The notes: generated by a model not told the origin, from the sequence alone. Positions 40,904 through 50,429 are shown, counted from the first letter of the stretch. The stretch is DNA of 64,000 nt from Nocardioides sp. (GCF_030150155.1 NZ_JASLGR010000027.1:1-64000); one strand, 5' to 3'. Made by a program: numbers and translations.

Positions 40904-42625
40904 GTGCAGACCGTCAGCCTCGCGACCATGATTCGCTTCGCGGATCTTGCGACCGAAGGGCTCACCGGTGCGCGTGAGGAGATCGACACCCTCAACGTGT
41001 TCCCGGTCCCCGACGGCGATACCGGGACCAACATGCTTCTCACCATGTCCGCCGCGCGTGATGCGCTGCGCGAGGCGGCGGGGATGCTGGAGGCCGGTGT
41101 CAGCCACGGAGCGTCGCCCTTCGCCGCGTTCAGTAGGGGAGCGTTGCTCGGCGCCCGCGGCAACTCCGGGGTGATCCTCGCCGAGATGCTGGGCGCGATG
41201 ATGAGCCGGCTCGGTGCCCGCTCCCCGGAGGAGTCGGTGCCGCACTGCGTTGCCGCCGCCCTGGGGGCAGCCTCCGACGCCGCCTACGCCGCCGTCGGTA
41301 CGCCGGTCGAGGGCACGATCCTCACCGTGTGCCGTGCCGCCAGTGACGCCGCGGCCCAGGTTGCGGCCCGCACCGACGCCGCCGTCGGCGTGATCGAGGT
41401 GCTCGCCGCCGCCAGCGCCGCCGCCCGGGAGGCGCTCGCGCTCACCCCGACCCAGCTCCAGCGGCTGGCCGACGCCGGTGTCGTCGACGCCGGTGGCCGG
41501 GGGCTCACGATCCTGTTCGAAGCCGCCGAGGCGACCCTGACCGGCACCGTCAGGTTCGTGCCCGCACCCGCCCCGCGCACCCTGGCCGAGCGCGAGGGGG
41601 AGAAGGTCGAGAAGGAGAAGCGCAGCGAGCGACGCCGCCGCGAGCGCAAGCCCCGCGGCACGGTGGAGACACCGGGCGGCGACCTGACCGCCGAGGGGCC
41701 GGCGTACGAGGTGATGTTCCTGCTCGCCGCCGACGACGAGGCGATCTCGCCGCTGCGCGAGACGCTGGCGCCGCTGGGCGACTCCCTGGTCATCACCGGA
41801 CGCGAGGGGCTGTGGCACGTCCACGTTCATGTCGACGACGTCGGCGCCGCGATCGAGGCCGGGATCGAGGCGGGCCGGCCGCACCGGATCCGGGTCACCC
41901 ACTTCGCCCAGCAGGGTCGGATCGTCGCCGGCGAGCCGGTCGGCCGCAAGGTCCGCACCGGCCGCTCGGTGATCGCCGTGGCTGCCGGTCGTGGCCTGGA
42001 CCGGCTCTTCTCCGAGGCCGGTGCGCAGGTGGTGCGCAGCGCCACCGCCAAGCGGCCCTCGGTCGGGCAGCTGCTCAAGGCGATCGAGCGCTGCGGCGCC
42101 GCCGAGGTGGTCATCCTGCCCAACGACCCCGACAGCCTGCGGGTCGCCCAGATCGCCGCCACCACGGCGTACCAGGACCACGGCATCCGGGTCGAGGTCG
42201 TGCCCAGCCAGGCCCAGGTCCAGGGGCTGGCCGCCCTCGCGGTGCACGAGCCGAACCGGCCCTTCGACCGTGACGTGCTGGAGATGACGGCAGCGGCCAG
42301 TCACACCCGGCACGGTGCCGTCACGATCGCCGCCAAGCGCGCGATCACCAGTGCCGGGACCTGCGAGGAGGGCGACGTGCTCGGTGCCGTGGACGGCGAC
42401 TTCGTCGTGATCGGCTCCGAGCTGGCCCCGATCGCCAGCGACATCCTGGCCCGGCTGCTCGGTGCCGGTGGTGAGCTGGTCACCCTGGTGGCCGGCGCGG
42501 ACAAGGGTGCCTCCGAGCTGGCCACGGCCACCGCGGCCTGGGTCGAGCAGACCTACCCGCGGATCGAGGTCGCCGTCTACGAGGGCGGGCAGAGCCGGTA
42601 CCCGCTGCTGGTGGGCGTGGAGTGA
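40904..42625 (+). CDS. DAK2-domain fatty acid kinase-like protein (FakA/YloV family)
   Basis: A 573-residue protein with an N-terminal DAK2 kinase domain (about 5 to 205; NVFPVPDGDTGTNM for phosphate and metal, GARGNSGVILAE), a charged linker, and C-terminal domains containing WHVHVHVDD and the glycerone-kinase-like FakA end. Family members phosphorylate fatty acids with FakB partners. GTG at 40904 lies 7 nt after TATGGT, so ATGs at 40886 and 40892 fall inside the promoter. Its stop overlaps recG as GTGA. The rpmB-fakA-recG-rsmD-coaD order is common in actinobacteria. Confidence 0.88.
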   Translation: MQTVSLATMIRFADLATEGLTGAREEIDTLNVFPVPDGDTGTNMLLTMSAARDALREAAGMLEAGVSHGASPFAAFSRGALLGARGNSGVILAEMLGAMMSRLGARSPEESVPHCVAAALGAASDAAYAAVGTPVEGTILTVCRAASDAAAQVAARTDAAVGVIEVLAAASAAAREALALTPTQLQRLADAGVVDAGGRGLTILFEAAEATLTGTVRFVPAPAPRTLAEREGEKVEKEKRSERRRRERKPRGTVETPGGDLTAEGPAYEVMFLLAADDEAISPLRETLAPLGDSLVITGREGLWHVHVHVDDVGAAIEAGIEAGRPHRIRVTHFAQQGRIVAGEPVGRKVRTGRSVIAVAAGRGLDRLFSEAGAQVVRSATAKRPSVGQLLKAIERCGAAEVVILPNDPDSLRVAQIAATTAYQDHGIRVEVVPSQAQVQGLAALAVHEPNRPFDRDVLEMTAAASHTRHGAVTIAAKRAITSAGTCEEGDVLGAVDGDFVVIGSELAPIASDILARLLGAGGELVTLVAGADKGASELATATAAWVEQTYPRIEVAVYEGGQSRYPLLVGVE

Positions 42626-44844
42626 TCACCCTCGACTCGCCCCTGGCGACGGTGCTAGGCGCCAAGAACGCCAAGGGGGACAAGCTCACCAAGGCGTTCG
42701 GGATGCGCACCGTGGGGGACCTGCTGCACCACTTCCCGCGGCGCTACCTTCCGACCGGCTCGCTGACCAAGATCGACGAGCTGCGCGAGGGCGACCTGCT
42801 CACCGTGATCGGCGACATCGCCCGGGCCGACCTGCGCAGCTACACCGACCGGCGCACCGGGCGCCCGGCGTTCCGGGTCGAGGTGGTGCTGCGCACCGAC
42901 GGGCCGGCACTGAAGATGACGTTCTTCGCCAAGTCCAAGCACGTCGCGGAGTGGCAGCAGCGGCGCCTCACCCCGGGGACCAAGGGGTTCTTCCAGGGCA
43001 AGGCCAGCGTCTTCAACAACCAGTGGCAGCTGACCAACCCGCAGATGGTGATCTTCGGTGACGCCGAGGAGGGCACCAGCGAGCTGGAGTTCATGTACGG
43101 CGAGATGCCGCCGCTCTTCCCGATCTACCCGCTCACCGCGGGAGTGATGACGTTCGACGTCCACCGGGCCGTCCGGTTCGCGCTCAGCGTGCTCGCCGAG
43201 CCCGAGGACCTCCTGCCCGAGCGGGTGCGCGAGGACTACGACCTGATCGGCAAGCGGACCGCGTACGAGTGGATCCACGAGCCGGAGTCGATGGAGCAGG
43301 TCGCGGCCGCCCAGCGTCGCTTCCGGTTCGAGGAGGCGCTCGGCCTCCAGCTGGTGCTGCTGCGCCGCCACGCGCGGCTGCGCGCCCAGGCCGCCCGGCC
43401 GCGCACCGGCGGCGGCGACCTGCTGGCCCGGTTCGACGCCCAGCTGCCCTTCACCCTGACCGAGGGCCAGGTCGCCAGCGGTGCCGAGATCGAGGCCGAC
43501 CTGGCCCGCTCCTTCCCGATGAACCGGCTGCTCCAGGGCGACGTCGGCTCGGGCAAGACCCTGGTCGCACTGCGCGCGATGCTGCGGACCGTGGACTCCG
43601 GGGGCCAGGCGGCCCTGCTGGCCCCGACCGAGGTACTCGCCCAGCAGCACTACCGCTCGATCAGCGCGATGCTCGGCGAGCTCGGTGCCGGCGGTCTGCT
43701 CGGCAGCGGCACCGACGTCGAGCTGCTCACCGGCTCCATGACGAAGACGCAGCGCACCCCGGTGCTCAGCCGGATGGCGACCGGGGAGGCCGGCATCGTG
43801 ATCGGCACCCACGCGCTGCTCTCGGAGGGCGTCCAGTTCTACGACCTCGGCCTCGTCGTCGTCGACGAGCAGCACCGCTTCGGCGTCGAGCAGCGCTCGG
43901 CGCTGCGCGACCAGGCCGGCAACATGCCGCACACCCTGGTGATGACCGCGACCCCGATCCCGCGCACCGTCGCGATGACGGTCTTCGGCGACCTGGAGAT
44001 CTCCACCCTGGCCGGGCTGCCCGCCGGACGGGCCGAGATCCAGACCACCGTGGTCCCGCTGGCCCAGCACCCGGGCTGGGCGACCCGGATCTGGGAACGC
44101 GTCCGCGAGGAGGTCGGCAAGGGCCATCAGGTGTACGTCGTCACCCCGCGGATCACCGGCGACGACCCCGAGCAGATGTGGACCGAGGCGGTCGACGTCG
44201 ACGAGGACGGCAACCCGGTGCTGGTCAACCGGGCGTTGACGGCCGTCACCGACCTGACCGACCAGCTCCGCCGCGGTCCGCTCGCCGGACTGCAGGTGCA
44301 GATGCTGCACGGTCAGATGGCCGCCGAGGAGAAGGACCGCGTGATGCGCGCCTTCGCCTCCGGGGAGATCGACGTGCTGGTGGCCACCACGGTGATCGAG
44401 GTCGGTGTCGACGTACCCAACGCGACGGCGATGGTGGTGATGGATGCCGACCGGTTCGGCATCTCCCAGCTGCACCAGCTCCGCGGCCGGGTCGGACGTG
44501 GCTCGCTGCCGGGCCTGTGCCTGCTGGTCACCCCGGCCGAGTTCGGTGCTCCGGGGCACGAACGGCTGGCCGCCGTGGCCTCGACCACCGACGGCTTCGA
44601 GCTCAGTCGGATCGACCTGGAGCTGCGTCGTGAGGGCGACGTCCTGGGGGCCGATCAGTCGGGCGGCAGGAGCAGCCTGCACAATCTTCGTGTCCTTCGC
44701 GACGAGGAGACCATCGGCCAGGCCCGTGCCGCCGCGGCGACGCTGCTGGCCGATGATCCCGAGCTGCGGGGGGCTCCGCTGCTGGCTCGGGCGGTGGGGG
44801 AGATCGAGCGATCCGCGGAAGCGGACTATCTGGAGCGTTCATGA
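42622..44844 (+). CDS. recG: ATP-dependent DNA helicase RecG
   Basis: Branch-migrating helicase for stalled forks and recombination intermediates. The 740-residue protein has an N-terminal wedge/OB domain (about 60 to 160), helicase motif I GDVGSGKT near residue 306, motif II DEQH near 415 (VVVDEQHRFGVEQR), TATPIPRT, and the RecG C-terminal motifs with HQLRGRVGRGSLPGLC. The start is GTG at 42622, overlapping the upstream stop. It ends overlapping rsmD by 4 nt. Confidence 0.96.
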   Translation: MITLDSPLATVLGAKNAKGDKLTKAFGMRTVGDLLHHFPRRYLPTGSLTKIDELREGDLLTVIGDIARADLRSYTDRRTGRPAFRVEVVLRTDGPALKMTFFAKSKHVAEWQQRRLTPGTKGFFQGKASVFNNQWQLTNPQMVIFGDAEEGTSELEFMYGEMPPLFPIYPLTAGVMTFDVHRAVRFALSVLAEPEDLLPERVREDYDLIGKRTAYEWIHEPESMEQVAAAQRRFRFEEALGLQLVLLRRHARLRAQAARPRTGGGDLLARFDAQLPFTLTEGQVASGAEIEADLARSFPMNRLLQGDVGSGKTLVALRAMLRTVDSGGQAALLAPTEVLAQQHYRSISAMLGELGAGGLLGSGTDVELLTGSMTKTQRTPVLSRMATGEAGIVIGTHALLSEGVQFYDLGLVVVDEQHRFGVEQRSALRDQAGNMPHTLVMTATPIPRTVAMTVFGDLEISTLAGLPAGRAEIQTTVVPLAQHPGWATRIWERVREEVGKGHQVYVVTPRITGDDPEQMWTEAVDVDEDGNPVLVNRALTAVTDLTDQLRRGPLAGLQVQMLHGQMAAEEKDRVMRAFASGEIDVLVATTVIEVGVDVPNATAMVVMDADRFGISQLHQLRGRVGRGSLPGLCLLVTPAEFGAPGHERLAAVASTTDGFELSRIDLELRREGDVLGADQSGGRSSLHNLRVLRDEETIGQARAAAATLLADDPELRGAPLLARAVGEIERSAEADYLERS

Positions 44845-45410
44845 CGCGCATCATCGGAGGATCGGCCGGCGGCCGACGCCTCGCGACCCCACGGGGGTCA
44901 CAGACCAGGCCGACCAGCGACAGGGTCCGCGAGGCGTTGTTCTCCGCGGTCGAGTCCTGGTGCGGCTCGTTGCAGGGACTGCGCTTCCTCGACCTGTACG
45001 CCGGCTCCGGCGCGGTCGGCCTGGAGGCCTGGTCCCGCGGTGCCGGGGTGGTCACCCTGGTGGAGTCCGACCGCAAGACCGCGGCCCTGATCGCCGGCAA
45101 CGCCCGCGACCTGGGCTTCGCCAAGGCCAACGTAGTCGGTGCTGCGGTGGCCTCGACGCTGCTGGCGCCGCCCGCGGCGCCGTACGACGTCGTCTTCTCC
45201 GACCCGCCCTATCCGCTCACCGAGGACGAGCTCGCCACCGACCTGGGGTTGCTGGTCGAGCACGGCTGGCTGGTGCCCGGCGCCCTGGTGGTCGTGGAGC
45301 GCTCGGCGCGCAGCCCCGAGCCGACCTGGCCCGAGGGGTTCTCCGAGCAGCGCTCGAAGAAGTACGGCGAGACCACGCTGTGGTACGCCACCGCCCCCGA
45401 GGCCGAGTGA
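44841..45410 (+). CDS. rsmD: 16S rRNA (guanine966-N2)-methyltransferase
   Basis: Methylates G966 of 16S rRNA. The 189-residue protein has the N-terminal GGSAGGRRLATP, SAM motif FLDLYAGSGAVGLEA, and catalytic DPPY as SDPPYPL. ATG at 44841 overlaps the recG stop (ATGA). coaD follows, a conserved rsmD-coaD pairing. Confidence 0.95.
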   Translation: MTRIIGGSAGGRRLATPRGSQTRPTSDRVREALFSAVESWCGSLQGLRFLDLYAGSGAVGLEAWSRGAGVVTLVESDRKTAALIAGNARDLGFAKANVVGAAVASTLLAPPAAPYDVVFSDPPYPLTEDELATDLGLLVEHGWLVPGALVVVERSARSPEPTWPEGFSEQRSKKYGETTLWYATAPEAE

Positions 45411-45430
45411 GCCGGCGCGGGCCGATCGCC

Positions 45431-45436
45431 TAGGGT
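45431..45436 (+). promoter_or_regulatory. -10 box, leaderless start of coaD
   Basis: TAGGGT is followed by 7 nt and ATG at 45444. Confidence 0.55.
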
Positions 45437-45443
45437 GTGGCCC

Positions 45444-45923
45444 ATGACACGGCGCGCCGTCTGCCCAGGATCCTTCGACCCGGTCACCCACGGACACCTC
45501 GACATCATCGGTCGGGCCGCGGGGCTCTTCGACGAGGTCGTGGTCGCGACCGGCACCAACGTCTCGAAGTCGAAGCTGTTCAGCCCCGACGAGCGGCTGG
45601 CGATGCTGCGTGAGGCGGTGGAGCCGTGGCCCAACGTCTTCGTCGCCGGGTTCGAGGGCCTGATCGTCGACTTCTGTCGCGAGATCGACGCCGTCGCGAT
45701 CGTGAAGGGGCTGCGCGGTGCCACCGACTACGAGTACGAGCTGCCGATGGCGCAGATGAACTCCCACCTCACCGGGGTGGAGACGATCTTCCTGCCCGGC
45801 GCCGTCAGCAACGCCTTCGTGTCGTCCTCCCTGATCAAGGAGGTCGCCGCGTTCGGTGGCGACATCTCCGCGTTCGTGCCCGACTTCGTCGCGGCCCGGA
45901 TCACCGAGAAGATGGCGGGCTGA
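45444..45923 (+). CDS. coaD: Phosphopantetheine adenylyltransferase
   Basis: Penultimate step of coenzyme A synthesis. The 159-residue protein has the nucleotidyltransferase motif GSFDPVTHGH near residue 9, KGLRGATDYEYE and the C-terminal SSSLIKEV. ATG at 45444 gives the standard N-terminus (MTRRAVCPGSFDP) and lies 7 nt after TAGGGT. The gene ends 1 nt before the next ATG. Confidence 0.96.
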   Translation: MTRRAVCPGSFDPVTHGHLDIIGRAAGLFDEVVVATGTNVSKSKLFSPDERLAMLREAVEPWPNVFVAGFEGLIVDFCREIDAVAIVKGLRGATDYEYELPMAQMNSHLTGVETIFLPGAVSNAFVSSSLIKEVAAFGGDISAFVPDFVAARITEKMAG

Positions 45924-45924
45924 G

Positions 45925-46650
45925 ATGGTCTCGGCTGCCACCCGCCTCAAGCGGGCCTACGTCGCCTCCGCCCGGGTCGCGGGCCAGGGCCTGATCAAGG
46001 CCGGCATCGCCTCGGCCGACGTGCCGCCGGTGGAGGACCGCTGGGCGCACTGGCGTCACAGCCTGACCAAGATCTACGACTCGGTCGCGATGATGGAGCT
46101 CGACGTGCCGTGGTGGACGTACGACGCGATCGCCGAGGTGGATGCCTGGCTGGCCGCCCGACGTCGCGGCGGTCGTCCGCTGCGGGTGTTCGAGTACGGC
46201 TCGGGCGCCTCCACGCTGTGGCTCTCCTCGCGGGTGGACGAGGTCTTCACGGTGGAGAACGACCGGTCCTTCGGTGAGCTGATGGCACAGCGGTTCGCCG
46301 ACATCGAGAACATCTCGCTGCGCGTCGTCGAGCCGGTGGCGAGCCCGGCACCCCTGATCACCTCGGCGAAGGACGGCTACGCGGGCCAGGACTTCAGCGA
46401 CTACGTGCACGCCATCGACGACGTCGTGGGCGAGTTCGACCTGGTCGTCGTGGACGGTCGGGCCCGGGAGGCCTGCCTGGCCTATGCCGCCCCGCGGGTG
46501 GCACCGGGCGGCATCATCCTGGTCGACAACTCCCGGCGCCGGCGCTACCGGGACGCGATCGCCGCCTCGGGTCTGGTCGAGCGACGGCTGCCGGGGCTGA
46601 CCCCGACGCTGCCGTACCCGGATCAGACCTCGCTGCTGACCGCCCGCTGA
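45925..46650 (+). CDS. SAM-dependent methyltransferase-like protein
   Basis: A 241-residue protein with a class I methyltransferase core: FEYGSGASTLWLSSRV (motif I), VFTVENDRSFGELM, FDLVVVDGRAREACLAYA and GGIILVDNS. Nothing identifies the substrate. Because it sits at the edge of a region rich in glycan genes, modification of a cell-surface sugar is plausible. Its start follows the coaD stop by one base. Its last 28 nt overlap the convergent membrane protein gene. Confidence 0.8.
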   Translation: MVSAATRLKRAYVASARVAGQGLIKAGIASADVPPVEDRWAHWRHSLTKIYDSVAMMELDVPWWTYDAIAEVDAWLAARRRGGRPLRVFEYGSGASTLWLSSRVDEVFTVENDRSFGELMAQRFADIENISLRVVEPVASPAPLITSAKDGYAGQDFSDYVHAIDDVVGEFDLVVVDGRAREACLAYAAPRVAPGGIILVDNSRRRRYRDAIAASGLVERRLPGLTPTLPYPDQTSLLTAR

Positions 46651-47537
46651 CGCAGCGCTGCGACGATCGCCAACGCCACGTCGGCGATCAGCAGCAGCAC
46701 CCGGGAGGCCAGCGCCACGGTCACGGCCGGGGTGGTGCCGATGAACGGGGTCAGGCCGACGGCGATCAGGGTGTCGCGCACCCCGGCACCGGCCGGTGCC
46801 GGGATGAACGCGATCCCGGCGGCCCAGCCGAGCGCGATCGCCCCGATCGAGGCGGCCACCTCGCCGACGCCGGGTGAGTCGAACGCGCTGGCCAGGATCG
46901 CCACGTGGGCGCCCATCACCAGCCAGGCGATCGCGGCCCAGCCCAGGGCCCGGCGCAGGCCGGCACCGCGCAGCGTGATGCCGAGCGGCTCACGGCCCAG
47001 CCGACGCATCAGCCAGTCCAGCATCGCAGGCAGGGTGCGGGGGTGCAGGCCGATCGCCAGCGGGATCAGTGCCAGCAGCAGCCACCAGTAGCGGGTCAGC
47101 CCCTCGCTGCTGCTCCACGGCAGCAGCAGTGCCCCGGTGGCGATCCCGGTCGCGGTGATCGTCGCCATGAAGAGCATGTTGGCGGCGAACATCACGGTCC
47201 GGCCGATGCCCCAGCGCTTGCCGAACTCCATCTGAGCCAGCACCGGCCACACCGAGCCGGGCAGGTACTTGCCCAGCTGGGAGACGTAGAAGACCCGCGA
47301 GGCGGCACCGGGATCGGGTGCGTCGGCCGGGTCCAGCAGGCCGTCGAGCAGGGCCAGCCAGGAGCGCTGCATCGCGATCGTGCCGCCCACGGCTGCGACT
47401 CCGGCCACGATCACGGCCGGGGCGTTGAGCCGGCGTACGGCGGCGCCGAGGTCGTCGGTGGAGTGCCACACCAGCCAGATCCCGAAGCCGACCACGAGGG
47501 CGGCCAGCAGCCAGCGCAGTCCTCGGCGCCACGTCAT
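46623..47537 (-). CDS. Lysylphosphatidylglycerol synthase TM-region (UPF0104/flippase-like) membrane protein
   Basis: A 304-residue polytopic protein with about eight hydrophobic segments and the family-like blocks FYVSQLGKYLPGSVWPVLAQ, FIPAPAGAGVRDTLI and ALASRVLLLIADV. This superfamily covers the membrane part of MprF and many unnamed proteins next to glycan genes, some proposed to flip lipids. ATG at 47537 overlaps the stop of the upstream dehydratase gene by 4 nt. The three-gene operon suggests a role with GDP-sugar-derived glycolipids. Confidence 0.8.
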   Translation of the reverse strand: MTWRRGLRWLLAALVVGFGIWLVWHSTDDLGAAVRRLNAPAVIVAGVAAVGGTIAMQRSWLALLDGLLDPADAPDPGAASRVFYVSQLGKYLPGSVWPVLAQMEFGKRWGIGRTVMFAANMLFMATITATGIATGALLLPWSSSEGLTRYWWLLLALIPLAIGLHPRTLPAMLDWLMRRLGREPLGITLRGAGLRRALGWAAIAWLVMGAHVAILASAFDSPGVGEVAASIGAIALGWAAGIAFIPAPAGAGVRDTLIAVGLTPFIGTTPAVTVALASRVLLLIADVALAIVAALRQRAVSSEV

Positions 47538-48535
47538 CGGGTGGGCGCCCCGTCCAGGTCGGCCGCGACCATCGCGGCGACCACGTCGGGGAAGGAGACG
47601 GTGGGGGACCAGCCCAGCGCGGTCCGGGCGTGGGTGGCGTCGCCGACCTGGGTGGCGGGGTCGACCGGGCGGACGAACGCCGGGTCGGTGCGCACCAGGT
47701 GCTGCCACTCGACGATGTCGGCGGCAGCGAAGGCGGCCTCGACGAAGTCGGCGACGGTGTGCGCGACCCCGGTCGCGATCACGTAGTCGTCGGCATCGGC
47801 GGCGCGGTTGGCCCGCACCATCGCGTCGACGTAGTCGGGTGCCCAGCCCCAGTCGCGGCGGGCGTCGAGGTTGCCCAGCACGAGCTCGGAGGCCTCCCCA
47901 CGCGCGATCGCGGCGACCGTGGAGGTGATCTTGCGGGTGACGAACGAGGTCGGCCGTCGCGGCGACTCGTGGTTGTAGAGGATCGTCGCGGCCACCGCGA
48001 GCCCCCGGCCCCGGTAGACGGCGGCGAGATGGTGGGCGAACGCCTTCGCCGCACCGTACGGCGACACCGGACGGATCAGCGTGGTCTCGGTCTGCGGGGA
48101 CTGGGCCGGGGTCCCGAAGATCTCGGCACTGGAGGCCTGCACCACCCGCACCGGGGCGCCCGTGCGCTCCTGGACCCACCAGGCGGCCTCGAAGACGGTC
48201 AGGGCGCCCTGGCCGGTCAGCGCGCTGGTGCCGACCGGGTCGGCCCACGAGGCGGCCACCGAGCTGGCCCCGGCGAGGTGATAGATCTCGCCCGCCTCGA
48301 CCTCGCCGATCAGGGCGGTCACCGCGGCGGCGTCGAGCAGGTCGCCGTCGTGCCAGATCACCTGGTCGGCCCAGTCCTGACCTGCCAGCGACGGGCTGGA
48401 GGGGGCGTGGTGCAGGGCGTGCACCTCGACGCCCTCGGCCAGCAGCCGCTCGCACAGGTAGGAGCCGTCCTGGCCGGTGGCTCCGGTGACGAACGCCCGG
48501 GTCGGTGGGCCGGCGGGGGAGACGGGCAGGCTCAT
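47534..48535 (-). CDS. GDP-mannose 4,6-dehydratase-like NAD-dependent epimerase/dehydratase (second copy)
   Basis: A 333-residue extended SDR. It has TGATGQDGSYLCERLL, IYHLAGASSV, the SYK site as SSAEIFG with YGAAKAFAH, and LYNHESPRRPTSFVTRKI, the last typical of GMD. It is the neighbour and paralogue of the gmd gene at 48532. It may be a second dehydratase or have drifted to the RMD-type reductase role that would yield GDP-D-rhamnose. It overlaps both neighbours by 4 nt. Confidence 0.85.
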   Translation of the reverse strand: MSLPVSPAGPPTRAFVTGATGQDGSYLCERLLAEGVEVHALHHAPSSPSLAGQDWADQVIWHDGDLLDAAAVTALIGEVEAGEIYHLAGASSVAASWADPVGTSALTGQGALTVFEAAWWVQERTGAPVRVVQASSAEIFGTPAQSPQTETTLIRPVSPYGAAKAFAHHLAAVYRGRGLAVAATILYNHESPRRPTSFVTRKITSTVAAIARGEASELVLGNLDARRDWGWAPDYVDAMVRANRAADADDYVIATGVAHTVADFVEAAFAAADIVEWQHLVRTDPAFVRPVDPATQVGDATHARTALGWSPTVSFPDVVAAMVAADLDGAPTR

Positions 48536-49521
48536 CGGCCCGAGAGGCGCTCGGTGGCGTGCCCGAGGTCGGCGTCGACCATCATCTCGACCAGCTCGAC
48601 GAACGTCGTGGTCGGCTTCCAGTCCAGGCGCTCGCGGGCCTTGGAGGCGTCCCCGATCAGCAGGTCGACCTCGGCGGGGCGGAAGAACGCCGGGTCCTGG
48701 CGGACGTAGCGCTCCCAGTCCTCGATCCCGACGTGTCGGAAGGCGATCTCGAGGAAGTCGCGGATCGAGTGGGTCTCCCCGGTGGCGACCACGTAGTCGT
48801 CGGCCTCCTCGGCCTGGAGCATCCGCCACATCGCCTCGACGTAGTCCCCGGCGAAGCCCCAGTCGCGGCGGGCGTCGAGGTTGCCCAGCACGATCTCGTC
48901 CTGAAGGCCGAGCTTGATCCGGGCCACCGCACGGGAGATCTTGCGGGTGACGAACTCGGGTCCGCGCCGCGGGGACTCGTGGTTGAACAGGATCCCCGAG
49001 GAGGCGTGCATGCCGTAGGACTCGCGGTAGTTGATCGTCATGTAGTGGCCGTAGACCTTGGAGACGCCGTACGGCGAGCGCGGCCACAGCAGGGTGCGCT
49101 CGGACTGCGGCACCTCCTGGACCTTGCCGAACATCTCCGAGCTCGACGCCTGGTAGAAGCGGGTCCGGGTGGGGTCGTCCCCGGCGAAGAGCCGGACCGC
49201 CTCCAAGATGTTGAGCACACCCATCCCGGTCACGTCGCTGGTGACCTTGGCGTTCTCCCAGGAGTAGGCGACGAACGAGATCGCTCCGAGGTTGTAGACC
49301 TCGTCGGGCTCGGAGGCCGCCAGCGCCCGCATCAGGCTCGACTGGTCGGTGAGGTCGCCGTTGTGCAGCGTGATCCCTGGCAGCAGACGCTCGACATGGC
49401 CGCGCTTGGGGTTGTTCTGCCCGCGGATCAGTCCGTGGACGTCGTACCCCTTGGACAGCAGGAGCTCGGCGAGGTAGAGGCCGTCCTGGCCGGTGATGCC
49501 GGTGATCAACGCGCTGGGCAT
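48532..49521 (-). CDS. gmd: GDP-mannose 4,6-dehydratase
   Basis: Converts GDP-mannose to GDP-4-keto-6-deoxymannose, the precursor of GDP-rhamnose, GDP-fucose and related sugars. The 329-residue protein has TGITGQDGLYLAELL, VYNLGAISFV, SSSEMFGKVQ, YGVSKVYGHYM and FNHESPRRGPEFVTRKI. It is first in a three-gene operon with a paralogue and a membrane protein, each junction overlapping by 4 nt. It is divergent from the yceD gene. Confidence 0.92.
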   Translation of the reverse strand: MPSALITGITGQDGLYLAELLLSKGYDVHGLIRGQNNPKRGHVERLLPGITLHNGDLTDQSSLMRALAASEPDEVYNLGAISFVAYSWENAKVTSDVTGMGVLNILEAVRLFAGDDPTRTRFYQASSSEMFGKVQEVPQSERTLLWPRSPYGVSKVYGHYMTINYRESYGMHASSGILFNHESPRRGPEFVTRKISRAVARIKLGLQDEIVLGNLDARRDWGFAGDYVEAMWRMLQAEEADDYVVATGETHSIRDFLEIAFRHVGIEDWERYVRQDPAFFRPAEVDLLIGDASKARERLDWKPTTTFVELVEMMVDADLGHATERLSGR

Positions 49522-49560
49522 GGAGTCGCTTTCGAGTCGGCTATCAGGGTTGCGCAAGGC

Positions 49561-49566
49561 TACCGT
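49561..49566 (+). promoter_or_regulatory. -10 box, leaderless start of the yceD gene
   Basis: TACCGT is followed by 7 nt and GTG at 49574, which decides between several possible starts. Confidence 0.57.
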
Positions 49567-49573
49567 GTTCCTC

Positions 49574-50158
49574 GTGAGTGCAACCCCCCACCGCCTGGAC
49601 CCGCGCGCCCCGTTCGTGATCGACACCCACGAGCTCGGTCGGCGCCCCGGTTCGCAGCGCGAGCTGACCGTCACCGTGCCGGCTCCGGCCGAGCTCGGCA
49701 TCGAGATGCTGGCCGTTCCCGAGGGCGTTCCGGTCGACCTCGACCTGCGACTGGAGGCCGTGATGGAGGGCGTGCTGGTCACCGCCGACGGTGTCGCCCC
49801 GTTGAAGGGGGAGTGCGTGCGCTGCCTGGAGCCGATCGTCGACGAGATCGACATCCACTTCCAGGAGCTCTACATGTACGACGACACGCGTGACGCCGCC
49901 ACGGTGGACGAGAACGACGACATCAGCCTCACCGACGGCGAGCTGGTCGACCTCGAGCCCGCGCTGCGCGACGCCGTCGTGCTCGACCTGCCGCTCCAGC
50001 CGCTGTGCTCGGAGGACTGCCTCGGGCTGTGCACCGAGTGCGGCTTCCGTCTGGTCGAGGACCCCGAGCACACCCACGACGCCCCGATCGACCCGCGCTG
50101 GGCCGGGCTGGTCGGCCTGGAGACCGGCGACGAGGCCTCGACGGAGACCGCCGAATAA
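49574..50158 (+). CDS. yceD: YceD/DUF177 family protein
   Basis: A 194-residue protein of the family that almost always precedes rpmF. The conserved CVRCLEP and LCSEDCLGLCTECG cysteines, probably zinc-binding, are present, as are the acidic stretch after residue 95 and the DPRWAGL end. In plants and bacteria relatives are linked to 23S rRNA processing. GTG at 49574 is chosen because TACCGT lies 7 nt upstream; a longer frame starting at 49493 would overlap gmd. rpmF follows after 85 nt. Confidence 0.9.
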   Translation: MSATPHRLDPRAPFVIDTHELGRRPGSQRELTVTVPAPAELGIEMLAVPEGVPVDLDLRLEAVMEGVLVTADGVAPLKGECVRCLEPIVDEIDIHFQELYMYDDTRDAATVDENDDISLTDGELVDLEPALRDAVVLDLPLQPLCSEDCLGLCTECGFRLVEDPEHTHDAPIDPRWAGLVGLETGDEASTETAE

Positions 50159-50243
50159 CACTTGGGGGCGTTTCCCCCCTAGGATCATCAAGTTGTCTTT
50201 TGCGGACAACCCCGACGCATTGTGCAAGTTAGAGGAGAAGATC

Positions 50244-50429
50244 GTGGCTGTTCCGAAGCGGAAGATGTCGCGCAGCAACACGCGCCACCGTCGTTCGGCA
50301 TGGAAGGCCGTTGCGCCGACCCTGGCGACCTGCGCCAACCCGGCCTGCGGTGCCAAGCACCTGCCCCACCGCGCCTGCGGTGAGTGCGGCCAGTACGGCG
50401 CCAAGGCTGACCGTCGCCAGGTTCTCTGA
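50244..50429 (+). CDS. rpmF: 50S ribosomal protein L32
   Basis: A 61-residue L32 beginning AVPKRKMSRSNTRHRRSAWK and carrying four cysteines (CANPAC and CGEC) for zinc. GTG at 50244 is preceded by AGAGGAG (50231-50237). rnc follows after about 23 nt, in the usual order. Confidence 0.97.
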   Translation: MAVPKRKMSRSNTRHRRSAWKAVAPTLATCANPACGAKHLPHRACGECGQYGAKADRRQVL

